Source: Candidatus Poribacteria bacterium (GTDB lineage Bacteria; Poribacteria; WGA-4E; WGA-3G). From it: DNA of 64,000 bases. The stretch lies in NCBI GenBank assembly GCA_028818705.1, contig JAPPNJ010000104.1:83934-147933 (forward strand), given 5' to 3'. Below are positions 50,579 through 58,891 of the stretch, in pieces. The position numbers and the translations under genes are program-made. The notes under the pieces are model-generated. The model made no database searches, was not told where the DNA came from, and saw nothing but the letters and a program-made list of their open reading frames with translations. The stretch's first letter is position 1. Each line of letters starts with the position of its first letter.

Positions 50579-52111
50579 TTATTGGTCGTTAGTGTCCCGG
50601 ATTGGCAATTGGTAGCACGCCGCCTCTTGGTCGTTCCGTACGAGTAAATAGGCACCAGCGAGTGCTGGCGTATTCCATGTTTTACCGGTTACCGCAGCGA
50701 AACGTGCGAGTTCTCTATGTTTTTCCGGATCTGGCTCTACAAGGACAACTTCGCCGGACTCAGTAAGTACAAGCAAGACATCTGAAATCAACAGCGTTTG
50801 TCCGTGTCCATATCTACCCCGCTTCCATTGACGTGTTCCGTCAACAGGATTTACACAAGCAAAGATACCGTCGTCAAGCCCGTATAGATAATTTTCGTAA
50901 TAAATAATGTTCGTAAATTTCGCTTTCAGATATATGGTTTCCCAGATAGTAACAACATTGAATTCACCCGCCTGGTTACGAGAAATTTGAAATAATTTGG
51001 CACCGGCACCATATCCAGTTGAGGCAAGAAGTTGGTCATTGGGAAGCGGGAGGGGTTGGGAAACACATTCTGCATAGGTTTTCACCCACGGCTGCTTCCA
51101 GAAAAGCTTCCCGGTTAAGGGTTCATGAGCGGTGATTAACCCTTGGTTAAAGAGAACGACTTGTTCGGTGCCTGCTAAAGTTGTAAGGAGTGGTGAGCTA
51201 TAACCGCTTTGTGTTCGGTAACCTGTCCAGGCGATGTTGCCTGTTTCTTTGTGGTATGCGACTGCGCCACCGGCACTAACGATAACAAGTTCATCGAAAA
51301 CGAGCGGTGAAATACTAACACCCCAAGGCGGTGGGTCGGCTTTGTTCTCTTCAAAGATATGGGTTGTCCAGAGCTGCTCGCCTGTTTCAAAGTCCAGGCA
51401 GTTGAGGATCCCTGTTGAACCGACGGTGTAAACCCTGTTCCCTGAAATTGTTGGTGTAGCACGCGGTCCGAGTCCCGCCGGATGTGTGTCGTAGCGGGCT
51501 TGATCTTGATGGCTCCAGCGTACCTCACCGGTGTGTAAGTCGTAACAGACAACTTTTTCCCAGTTGTCTTCCTGTTCCTGCGTGATTGCTGCATCCCCAA
51601 CGACTGCAAAGCCGGACCAACCCGCTCCGACAGATCTCCGCCATACTAACTTCGGTGGGTGCGTCTGCCAGTCAAGATTAAGCTTGATACTGGTTACGAC
51701 ACCGTTTCGATGCTTTCCAAGGTATTGCGGATAGTCCGTTATGTGTCTTTGAAGGTCAGATAGGCTACTGGTGTCGGGCTGGAAAGTTATGGATTCTTCT
51801 TGCCAACGCCACTCAAATATTGGGACCAAGTCGCCGCTGAACCCTTTGAACTGGAATAGATTCCCAGCCACAAAGAGAACCGCGGCGGCTACAGCAAGAG
51901 AAATTAACTTACTTCGCCATTTCAACCGAGAAAAGCATAACAACCACAAAAACCCCAAAAAAGCGCTAAGAATAACTATCGCAGATGTCAGGAAAATTTT
52001 GTCTTGGCGATGACCAGCATCCAAAATCCACGTTATTATAATCCCTAAAACGGCAAGAGAGATGATAATGAAAAAGGGCCACCAACGAATAGGTTTTTGG
52101 GTCGGTTCCAA
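50579..52111 (-). CDS. Membrane-anchored PQQ-like beta-propeller protein
   Basis: A 510-residue protein starting at TTG 52111 with AGGA eight bases upstream. Four hydrophobic segments occupy the N-terminus (about 10-27, 37-60, 67-86 and up to residue 95), and the rest is a beta-propeller of PQQ/YncE-type blades: VVCYDLHTGEVRWSHQD, LNCLDFETGEQLWTTH, AVAYHKETGNIAWTGY, and FACVNPVDGTRQWKRG. Such propellers are common scaffolds or quinoprotein-like domains; no cofactor-ligand set is clear, so enzymatic activity is uncertain. It is common in planctomycete- and Poribacteria-like genomes with unknown role. Confidence 0.85.
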   Translation of the reverse strand: MEPTQKPIRWWPFFIIISLAVLGIIITWILDAGHRQDKIFLTSAIVILSAFLGFLWLLCFSRLKWRSKLISLAVAAAVLFVAGNLFQFKGFSGDLVPIFEWRWQEESITFQPDTSSLSDLQRHITDYPQYLGKHRNGVVTSIKLNLDWQTHPPKLVWRRSVGAGWSGFAVVGDAAITQEQEDNWEKVVCYDLHTGEVRWSHQDQARYDTHPAGLGPRATPTISGNRVYTVGSTGILNCLDFETGEQLWTTHIFEENKADPPPWGVSISPLVFDELVIVSAGGAVAYHKETGNIAWTGYRTQSGYSSPLLTTLAGTEQVVLFNQGLITAHEPLTGKLFWKQPWVKTYAECVSQPLPLPNDQLLASTGYGAGAKLFQISRNQAGEFNVVTIWETIYLKAKFTNIIYYENYLYGLDDGIFACVNPVDGTRQWKRGRYGHGQTLLISDVLLVLTESGEVVLVEPDPEKHRELARFAAVTGKTWNTPALAGAYLLVRNDQEAACYQLPIRDTNDQ

Positions 52112-52205
52112 TATAAGAATCCTTTTCTTTTTTATGAAGGGATGGGTTATGCTTCAATATTTGACGTGTTGCGTTACGATTATTAGTTATAATAGTTTAT
52201 TTACC

Positions 52206-52300
52206 AAGCTTTGTCAAGGTAAAATTTATAGGTTGCTTATGAAGTGTGTCGCGAGTGAAACTCGCTCCTACAGAAGCTTTGTCAAGGTAAAATTTATAGG
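52206..52300. repeat. Direct repeat of 27 bases flanking a small hairpin
   Basis: AAGCTTTGTCAAGGTAAAAT followed by TTATAGG occurs at 52206-52232 and 52274-52300. Between them lies GCGAGTGAAACTCGC, a hairpin followed by TCCTACAG. This looks like insertion of a hairpin element with a long target duplication. Confidence 0.6.
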
Positions 52301-52427
52301 GCACTTACCCCTCATTTTATAGTTAGATATAGACTTTTGTAATTTTAATTTGACAAAAAATAAATATTGGCTTATTATAACTTATGAATACAAGTTTTCT
52401 ATTCTGACTGCGCAGCAATATCACCCC

Positions 52428-52640
52428 TGAATCAGAATCAACGGTATTCATGCCTTGAATCAGAATCAACGGTATTCATGCCTTATAGGCATGAACCGGG
52501 TATAAAGCCTATAAAGGCTTTACCGGGGCATGAACCGGGGTATGAATGCGAATCAGAATCAACGGTATGAAGTGCTTATGCACTTCACCGGGTATGAATG
52601 CCTTAGGGCATTCACCGTATGGCATTCACCGGGGGTGAAG
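52428..52640. repeat. Tandem cluster of GAATCAACGGTA hairpin elements
   Basis: Four or more units. The constant left flank AATCAGAATCAACGGTA is followed by different palindromes (TTCATGCCTTATAGGCATGAA minus its ends, TAAAGCCTATAAAGGCTTTA, TGAAGTGCTTATGCACTTCA, TGAATGCCTTAGGGCATTCA) and then CCGGG. Stems differ in sequence but keep pairing. Confidence 0.75.
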
Positions 52641-52920
52641 AAAGCGTCTATTAAATTCCATTAAAACGCTCAAGATTCGTTAGTAGGAACTTGGGTATAG
52701 ATAGCAACTTGGGTTATAATAGACACAATCAAAGTGCTAAAGGTGACACCAATGCTCGGCAGACGTGTAGATATTAACAGGACAAATCGGTTTTTACCCG
52801 CTTCCTCGACTTGCTGCGTGCGTCTTGCTGCGTATGCACACGCCTTTAATTCAGCGAACACAAATTACCCCCCCCTTCTACTTCATACACGTTAAGTATA
52901 TTGTTTTGTGACGAGACTTA

Positions 52921-52974
52921 TGCAAAGAGGAGCTGGGCACCGAGTGCCTTGTGCCTTGGCAATTTCTCTTTGCA
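52921..52974 (+). other. Possible structured RNA leader
   Basis: TGCAAAGAG (52921-52929) pairs perfectly with CTCTTTGCA (52966-52974), enclosing GGCACCGAGTGCC and a TTGTGCCTTGGCAA hairpin, a plausible three-way junction. It lies 170 bases upstream of the LRR gene. It does not match a riboswitch class that I can recall. Confidence 0.35.
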
Positions 52975-53031
52975 GGGTCGCGCTGCGAAGGAAAATTTTA
53001 CCTCCTTAAACGGAATAGTGGGAAATGTTAA

Positions 53032-53071
53032 GACGGATGTAATGCGCAATTCATTGCGCATTACATCCGTC
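53032..53071. repeat. 19-bp perfect inverted repeat with a 2-base loop
   Basis: GACGGATGTAATGCGCAAT and its exact complement are separated by TC. A short pyrimidine run (ctTCTTTTG) follows on the plus strand, so it could be a terminator for an upstream transcript or an operator for the LRR gene at 53144. Confidence 0.7.
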
Positions 53072-53143
53072 CTTCTTTTGATAACCTCGTACATTTACGA
53101 GGGATCGTACGATTCACATTTTAAATGAAAGGAACTGAAAACT

Positions 53144-54937
53144 ATGAAACGTTTTTGCACATTTTGTGCTGTTTTACTCGCTCTGAGTAGTTTACTTCTA
53201 AGTGCTTATGCCAATGGAGTAGGGAATGAACCACCGGATCCTGCTACATGGATGCCGGACGCGAATCTCAGAAAGGCAGTGAGGACTGTGCTTCGCCTCA
53301 ACGGAAACGAACCTCTCACACAACAGAAACTGCTGAACTTGAATGTCCTAAATGCCCGTCGGCTTGGGATAAGGGATCTCACGGGTCTGGAATATGCCAC
53401 GAACCTCAGATCGTTATCAGTTGGCGGGAATCAGATTAGCGATCTCACGCCCCTGGCGTACTTGACGAATCTAACAGGCTTATATATCGGGAACAATCTT
53501 ATCAGTGATATCACCCCCTTGACAAACTTAACAAATCTCAGGCGATTGGGAATGCTTCGGAATGAGGTTACCGATATTGGCGTCTTGGCAGGTTTGGTAA
53601 ACCTTAGGTATTTACGTCTTGGTGGGAATCCGATTACAGATACGTCTCCGCTTGGGAATCTTTCCAACCTGAGTGATGTTGATATTGAGATACCGAGTCT
53701 CATCCCCGATGCCAAGTTACGGGCGGCGGTGCATGCAGCATTAGGTATAGCGCCGAACTTGCGTATCACAATAAATGCTATGAGAAGCTTAACAACACTG
53801 AGTGCTACTCGGCTTGGGATAAGGGATCTCACGGGTCTGGAATATGCCACGAATCTGACGCACTTATATCTCAGGCACAATCGCATCAGTGATATCAATC
53901 CCTTGGCACATCTAACGAACCTCAGGCGATTGGAAATGCTTCGGAATGAGGTTACCGATATTAACGTCTTGTCAGGTTTGGTAAATCTTGAGTATTTACG
54001 TCTTGGGGGGAATCCGATTACAGATACGTCCCCGCTTAGAAATCTCCCTAAGTTGATTAATGTCGATGTTCATATCTTCTCCCCACCGCAAAAGAAGAAT
54101 ACACAGCCGCAAGGCGAATCAATAGATCCGCCCCAAGACGATGGGCAACAGCAAGATGATCGGCAACAAGACGATAGCGACCAGTCGCAACAGCAAGATG
54201 ATCGGCGACAAAACGATAACGACCAGTCGCAACAGCAACAATCAACAACGAATCCGCAACCAGTGATAGAGGAAGAAGAGGAAGAAGAAGAGGAAGACAA
54301 CTCGGACCCCGTAGCCGCCTGCGAAGCAGAAGGGAAAGAAGCCGAGTGGCGTCGTCTACCAGACGGGACCCTAACTATAGTCTGTTCCCTTCTTACACCG
54401 CGGGATCGTTGCGAAATGGAGGGGGGAACATGGGATGAAAATAGCGAAACCTGTACACTCCCGGACAGCTCGGCACCGTTCTATCCTAAAAACGCGTTCC
54501 TCTTGGATCGGATAACGCTTGAGCAGTTGGACCCAGCGACGTTAGAAACACAACTTGACATCTGGCTCGCCGAAAGCGACGGGTCTGCCCTATACCTACG
54601 ATCGATTGCGTTGCTTGAAGGCGTTTTGGCTACGAGGCGTCCGGATAAGACGCACCTGCTTCCGAACTATCCCAACCCGTTTAACCCAGAAACATGGATA
54701 CCGTATCACTTGGCGAACCCCAGTGAGGTCCAGATCACTATCTATGATACGCGCGGCACCGTTGTACGCCACCTCAATCTTGGTCATCAGCAGGAGGGGT
54801 ACTACACGAGTCGGAGCCGTGCGGCATATTGGGATGGACGCAACGATATTGGTGAAAAGGTGTCCAGTGGTGTCTATTTCTATCAATTCCAGACAGATAG
54901 GATATCCCTGCTGCGGAAGATGGTAATTTTGAAATAG
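53144..54937 (+). CDS. Secreted leucine-rich-repeat protein with C-terminal sorting-like domain
   Basis: A 597-residue exported protein. After the signal peptide (MKRFCTFCAVLLALSSLLLSAYA) come two internally duplicated blocks, each with an ATWMPDANLRKAV-like lead-in and 22-residue internalin-type LRRs (NLRSLSVGGNQISDLTPLAY, NLEYLRLGGNPITDTSPL). A low-complexity linker rich in Gln, Asp and a run of Glu follows (about 320-392), then a Cys-containing segment (CEMEGGTWDENSETC), and a C-terminal FlgD/Ig-like domain starting LLPNYPNPFNPETWIPYHLA and ending ISLLRKMVILK. This tail occurs almost identically in the WD40 protein at the right edge and probably directs surface export or attachment. The role of the LRRs is likely adhesion or host interaction. 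Confidence 0.88.
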   Translation: MKRFCTFCAVLLALSSLLLSAYANGVGNEPPDPATWMPDANLRKAVRTVLRLNGNEPLTQQKLLNLNVLNARRLGIRDLTGLEYATNLRSLSVGGNQISDLTPLAYLTNLTGLYIGNNLISDITPLTNLTNLRRLGMLRNEVTDIGVLAGLVNLRYLRLGGNPITDTSPLGNLSNLSDVDIEIPSLIPDAKLRAAVHAALGIAPNLRITINAMRSLTTLSATRLGIRDLTGLEYATNLTHLYLRHNRISDINPLAHLTNLRRLEMLRNEVTDINVLSGLVNLEYLRLGGNPITDTSPLRNLPKLINVDVHIFSPPQKKNTQPQGESIDPPQDDGQQQDDRQQDDSDQSQQQDDRRQNDNDQSQQQQSTTNPQPVIEEEEEEEEEDNSDPVAACEAEGKEAEWRRLPDGTLTIVCSLLTPRDRCEMEGGTWDENSETCTLPDSSAPFYPKNAFLLDRITLEQLDPATLETQLDIWLAESDGSALYLRSIALLEGVLATRRPDKTHLLPNYPNPFNPETWIPYHLANPSEVQITIYDTRGTVVRHLNLGHQQEGYYTSRSRAAYWDGRNDIGEKVSSGVYFYQFQTDRISLLRKMVILK

Positions 54938-54953
54938 TATCAAATGACCATAG

Positions 54954-54993
54954 GATGGCTGGAATGCTGATGTTTATTAGCTTTCCAGCCATC
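54954..54993 (+). terminator. Hairpin after the LRR gene, terminator-like
   Basis: GATGGCTGGAA (54954-54964) pairs with TTCCAGCCATC (54983-54993), 16 bases after the stop. No T-run follows, so intrinsic termination is not certain. Confidence 0.45.
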
Positions 54994-55067
54994 GCTGATG
55001 ATTGGATTGCGTTCTGTTTACTCGAACACCCCTTCGCCTCCACTGGCGGCGTGTATAATCCCACCGA

Positions 55068-55344
55068 CTATAGGTTTCCCCACATTAGCCCATCATAAGT
55101 GTCAATTTAGGGAATTTTCACAGCATTTGGTAAGAGAAACGCTACAAATGCCGCCCCTACGGGGCTTACTCCCAGTCTGATACGCACTTCTACATAGATA
55201 CCGTCCCTACGGGACTAAAGACCGAACATTGACATCACATTTTCTCCCCGACGCGGGAGGTCTTTTGACTTCAGAATGCTGCACTTACAGCAAAAAACAG
55301 GGCTACTTTTTTTAATTGACCCCTATAGGTTTCCCCACATTAGC
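55068..55344. repeat. Repeat element flanked by 22-bp direct repeats, related to 11140-11490
   Basis: CTATAGGTTTCCCCACATTA followed by GC is present at 55068-55089 and again at 55323-55344. Between them is a 233-bp segment beginning near GTCAATTTAGGG and ending TTAATTGACCCC, imperfect inverses, and containing GCCGCCCCTACGGGGCTT and CGTCCCTACGGGACTAAA. The same internal phrases form the tandem duplication at 11180-11401, whose flanks also begin GGGGTCAATTTAGGG. Confidence 0.65.
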
Positions 55345-55464
55345 TCACCAGAAAAAATACCTGCTGTAAATCCCATGAAACTTTGCAAAGTCAAAGGACG
55401 TTATGATAGAATAGTTATAATGCAGAAGAACCGAAAACAGAAATTATCTAAAAAGGAAAATTGG

Positions 55465-56238
55465 ATGCGTTTTGAAAACAAAGTTGCATTTGTAACTGGT
55501 GGAGGCGGACCATTAGGTATCGGGAGAGCGGCGTGTTTAGCATTTGCGCGCGAAGGTGCAGCTGTAGTCGTTGCCGGTGGTAGAAGGGCTGATGCTGTTG
55601 CTAACGAAGTGCGCGCTAACGGTGGAGATGCTATCGCTGTTCCTTTGGATGTCACTGTGCCCGCACAGGTTCAGCACGCTGTAGGGACAGCGATGGATGC
55701 CTTTAAACGGATCGATATTCTATTCAATAACGCAGGCATCCTCGGTAGACAACCTCTGTTTGAGGTCACACCAGAACAGTTTGATAAGGTGATGGCGGTT
55801 AATGTGAAAGGGTGTCTGTTATGCGCACAAGCAGTCGCTAAAGTAATGATAGATCAAGGGATACGTGGACGTATTATTAACAACACGTCTATTTATGCTG
55901 AGGAGTCACACGTTGGGGTTCTCAGTTATTGTGTAAGCAAAGCTGCGCTGAATCGACTTACGCGAAGCTTGGCGTTGGAACTCCGTCCTCACGGTATCAC
56001 TGTGAACGCAGTAGCACCCGGTGGAGGGGCTCCGACGGGTATGAATGCTTCACAAAATCTGCCTGACGATGACACCCTACCCGATTTACCATCTGCTTCT
56101 GCAGATTTACCGCCGCTTGAACGCGGGGCAACGGTATGGGATTATATTGGGGCAGTGTTATTTCTTGCTTCAGATGAAGCTGCTTATATCAGTGGCGATA
56201 TTATAACGATTGATGGTGGTGCCGTTGCGCGCCGCTAA
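55465..56238 (+). CDS. Short-chain dehydrogenase/reductase
   Basis: A 257-residue classical SDR. The nucleotide-binding TGGGGPLGIG (11-20), NNAG (88-91), catalytic Ser142 (NNTSIYAEE) and Tyr155-x3-Lys159 (LSYCVSKAAL) are all present; IDGG ends the family core. The Gly-rich loop is slightly expanded (GGGGPLGIG). I chose the ATG at 55465 because AAAGGA lies seven bases upstream and the family begins there; upstream in-frame sequence overlaps the repeat element. It likely oxidises or reduces a sugar or alcohol with NAD(P). It may be co-transcribed with the small membrane protein gene 18 bases downstream. Confidence 0.9.
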   Translation: MRFENKVAFVTGGGGPLGIGRAACLAFAREGAAVVVAGGRRADAVANEVRANGGDAIAVPLDVTVPAQVQHAVGTAMDAFKRIDILFNNAGILGRQPLFEVTPEQFDKVMAVNVKGCLLCAQAVAKVMIDQGIRGRIINNTSIYAEESHVGVLSYCVSKAALNRLTRSLALELRPHGITVNAVAPGGGAPTGMNASQNLPDDDTLPDLPSASADLPPLERGATVWDYIGAVLFLASDEAAYISGDIITIDGGAVARR

Positions 56239-56256
56239 TGGACTTGGAGAACTTTC

Positions 56257-56694
56257 TTGTCGTTTATTGACTTAGAAGTTTACTGGCATATGCTTGGCAA
56301 TTGGTTTTTAGAACATTGGGTTTTATTTGTTATTTTCTCTGTGGTGAGTTTCATCGCAAGCATCGCTGGTACCACAATGTTACTCATGTCATTACCGGCA
56401 GACTATTTCAAGACGGAAGAACGGATCCGCCGTATCAAGAATCCTGTTATCCGTATCTGTTTAGCTTCCCTGAAGAACCTATTCGGCGGGCTGCTGATTA
56501 TTGTAGGGATATTGTTGTCTCTGCCTGGTGTGCCTGGACAGGGTATTTTGACGATTTTAACAGGGTTGATTATCAGCGACTTTCCTGGAAAGCGACGGTT
56601 AGAGCGTCGTCTTGTTCGCGTGCCAGTCGTATTGTCTGCAGCCAATCAAATTCGTTCCCGTTTTAAACGTCCACCACTTGTATTAGATGATTGA
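56257..56694 (+). CDS. Small membrane protein, PGPGW-like
   Basis: A 145-residue protein starting at TTG 56257 with GGAG eight bases upstream; an ATG at 56290 is an alternative. Two clear TM regions (about 18-45 and 70-100) surround the phrase LSLPGVPGQGILTILTGLIIS, which resembles the PGPGW family of putative transmembrane proteins. The C-terminus is basic (RRLERRLVRVP, RSRFKRPPL). The role of the family is unknown. It follows the SDR gene closely, so coexpression is likely. Confidence 0.65.
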   Translation: MSFIDLEVYWHMLGNWFLEHWVLFVIFSVVSFIASIAGTTMLLMSLPADYFKTEERIRRIKNPVIRICLASLKNLFGGLLIIVGILLSLPGVPGQGILTILTGLIISDFPGKRRLERRLVRVPVVLSAANQIRSRFKRPPLVLDD

Positions 56695-56717
56695 TACAAA
56701 TTGACCTGAGACTGTTC

Positions 56718-57428
56718 CTATCGAGGCACCAATTGTTTGTGCATCTCCAATAACCGCTGAAGTTCTTCGATGGGTTTCTCGGCATCATCCACACGCAGAT
56801 CTATATATCGGTCATTGAAACCGCCGTAACCGCTGTGCTCTTGAACAACAAGCAAGGCAGCTGACTGTTGTCCCCGCGTATCCCCTCCTGCCTCTTGTCC
56901 GGCAAAAAGTGCTGCCATTAATTTGTCTGCGAGTTCACCTTCCGTTTCCTCAAACGCTTTGCTCATCGCTTTAACAACTTCTTCACCCGCTAAGATATTG
57001 CCTTGAGCCGTGTAGTTTTTACCTGAGACGGCGCCTGCCCATGCGTTACATTCATCACCCGTGAAGTTAGCGACATTGCCTTTGGCATCCACGATGCCTA
57101 CCTGTCGCGTTGCACGTCCGGGGTCATCGGCGACAAGACGCGCTAAAGTTTGTTCTGCGGAAAGTCCGCTCTTGAGCAGTTTCAGACCGTTGGGTCCGTA
57201 AGTCGTGTTTGCATGAGATTGGGTTGCAATCGCACCGACGCCGGCTTCTGCCCACGGTACAACCGAGCCGACGGCGAAAAATTTGGATTGCACGGCGATG
57301 CCAAACGCACGGGTTTCTGGGTCATAACCGACGATTGAGAACGTCGCAACGGGGGGTAGTGGTGTCTTCTCAGTGGATATGTGAGGTTCAGATAGGTGGA
57401 ACAGTAGGCTTAGTGGGATGAAAAGCAT
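56718..57428 (-). CDS. DUF1028 family protein
   Basis: A 236-residue protein with a hydrophobic N-terminus that may be a signal peptide. After TFSIVGYDPETRAFGIAVQS comes the DUF1028 core: FAVGSVVPWAEAGVGAIATQ, TYGPNGLKLLKSG, RQVGIVDAKGNVANFTGDEC and YTAQGNILAG. The family resembles Ntn-hydrolase-like folds and has been suggested to act in amide hydrolysis, but activity is unproven. The gene is short of the fused peptidoglycan-binding domain some members carry. It is convergent with the PGPGW-like gene. Confidence 0.87.
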   Translation of the reverse strand: MLFIPLSLLFHLSEPHISTEKTPLPPVATFSIVGYDPETRAFGIAVQSKFFAVGSVVPWAEAGVGAIATQSHANTTYGPNGLKLLKSGLSAEQTLARLVADDPGRATRQVGIVDAKGNVANFTGDECNAWAGAVSGKNYTAQGNILAGEEVVKAMSKAFEETEGELADKLMAALFAGQEAGGDTRGQQSAALLVVQEHSGYGGFNDRYIDLRVDDAEKPIEELQRLLEMHKQLVPR

Positions 57429-57460
57429 CTAATGTGTTTCCTGTTATCGTAAAAGTAGAT

Positions 57461-58759
57461 TTAATCTTCTTCAAAACGGATTTTCATGGCAGCGGCATGC
57501 CCTTCAAGCCCTTCTACCTCAGCCAGTTTGACAACTGCCGGTGTGACTTCTTCTAAAGCCGCCTTGGTGTATGAGATAAGACTTGACTTCTTGAGGAAAT
57601 CGTCAACGTTGAGTGGAGAAGCGTAACGCGCAGCGGTCCCTGTGGGCAAGACAGCGTTTGGTCCTGCGATGTAATCCCCAACCACTTCTGGGGAATAGGG
57701 GCCTATAAAGATAGCACTGGCATTATGCACGTCTCCGAGCCAATCGAATGGGTTTTCAATGTGCAGTTCAAGGTGTTCGGGTGCGATTTCGTTGGCGAGA
57801 GTGAATGCCTCGGATAGATTTGAGGTGATAAGCGCGGCACCGAAGTTTGCAAACGCCTCTGTAAGTTCGTCGCGGCGGGGTAAGGATTCACCTTGGACCT
57901 CGATAGCTGTTTTGACCTGTTCGGAGAAACCGAGAGAGGGTGTAATAAGGATCGCAGCACATTCGGGTCCGTGTTCTGCTTGCGAGATGAGGTCAGCAGC
58001 GACGTAATCCGGGTCGGCTGTGCTGTCAGCAATGACAAGGATTTCGCTTGGACCTGCTAATTTATCTATATCAACATGTCCGTAAACCTCTTTTTTCGCA
58101 AACTGTACGTACAGATTGCCAGGTCCGACAATTTTATCAACAGCGGGGATGGTGTCCGTACCGTACGCCATTGCTGCGACGGCTTGTGCTCCACCACATT
58201 TGTAAATTTCTCGAATACCACATTCCGAGGCAGCTACCAGCATATAAGGGTTAATCGACCGATTTCGCATCGGCGGGATACAGGTAGCTATTTCTTCGAC
58301 GCCGGCAACAATAGCAGGGATGACGTTCATGAGGAGTGAGGAGACGAGAAGTTGGCTGATCGCTGGTACGTGGACACCGACGCGCCTTAGCGGACGAATT
58401 AGATGTCCAAGCATCACACCGTTAGGTTCCATTGATACCCATGAGGTCCGTAACTGCTTCTGGTGGAATTTTTCGATGTTTGTTCTGGCATGCGTAATTG
58501 CATCTATGAATTCGGATGGAACCTCTAAATACGCTTCCCCAATTTCTTCTCGTGATACCTGTAGTTCCTTTGCTGAGATACGGGGTGCGTCGAGTTTGCG
58601 TGTATATCGGACAACGGCTTTGTCGCCTTCTGATTGCACATCGCTCAAAGTGCGGCGGACTGTTTTTAAGATGCTTTCATCTGTTAGTTTGCCCCGCGCC
58701 TTCAACTTTGAGAGAAAATCATCAGCATCTGGGGTATCGGTTTCAAAAATTCGCAACAT
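57461..58759 (-). CDS. hisD: Histidinol dehydrogenase
   Basis: A 432-residue enzyme for the last two steps of histidine synthesis (L-histidinol to histidine, NAD-dependent, zinc). Recognisable segments include VGVHVPAISQLLVSSLLMNVIPA (nucleotide-binding region with an unusual V-P-A in place of the common P-G-G), IYKCGGAQAVAAMAYGT, DKIVGPGNLYVQFAKKEVYG, GPSEILVIAD, SQAEHGPECAAILIT and the C-terminal APEHLELHIENP. Catalytic Glu and His (APEHLEL; the AEHGP His) are present. Length is standard. hisC is far away at 32653, so the pathway genes are scattered. Confidence 0.93.
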   Translation of the reverse strand: MLRIFETDTPDADDFLSKLKARGKLTDESILKTVRRTLSDVQSEGDKAVVRYTRKLDAPRISAKELQVSREEIGEAYLEVPSEFIDAITHARTNIEKFHQKQLRTSWVSMEPNGVMLGHLIRPLRRVGVHVPAISQLLVSSLLMNVIPAIVAGVEEIATCIPPMRNRSINPYMLVAASECGIREIYKCGGAQAVAAMAYGTDTIPAVDKIVGPGNLYVQFAKKEVYGHVDIDKLAGPSEILVIADSTADPDYVAADLISQAEHGPECAAILITPSLGFSEQVKTAIEVQGESLPRRDELTEAFANFGAALITSNLSEAFTLANEIAPEHLELHIENPFDWLGDVHNASAIFIGPYSPEVVGDYIAGPNAVLPTGTAARYASPLNVDDFLKKSSLISYTKAALEEVTPAVVKLAEVEGLEGHAAAMKIRFEED

Positions 58760-58787
58760 GCGTGAATAGCCATTCCTTTTAATGGTA

Positions 58788-58825
58788 ATTAGTAGTCAGT
58801 AGTTAGTAGTCAGTCGTCAGTAGAT
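58788..58825. repeat. Heptamer repeat TTAGTAGTCAG
   Basis: Degenerate seven-base units (agtagtc, agtagtt) between hisD and murA, of the same class as at 341, 12511 and 29907. Confidence 0.55.
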
Positions 58826-58891
58826 CGTATAGCGTTACAAGCGTTTCTAACTGCCATAACTCTATACCGAAAGCCAGCTGCTGATGGCTAT

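Larger units (their letters stand above)
52112..53143. other. 1-kb non-coding, hairpin- and repeat-rich region
   Basis: No credible gene is present. It includes direct repeats (52206-52300), the hairpin cluster (52428-52640), a half MITE end near 52698, a possible structured RNA (52921-52974) and a long perfect palindrome (53032-53071) before the LRR gene. Confidence 0.6.

Noticed and set aside
52428..52640. CRISPR array
   Set aside because: The repeated units are hairpin elements with irregular spacing and palindromic variable parts, not fixed repeats with unique spacers, and no cas genes are present.
52901..53128. Open frame upstream of the LRR gene
   Set aside because: It spans a hairpin-rich stretch including a perfect palindrome and has no family resemblance.
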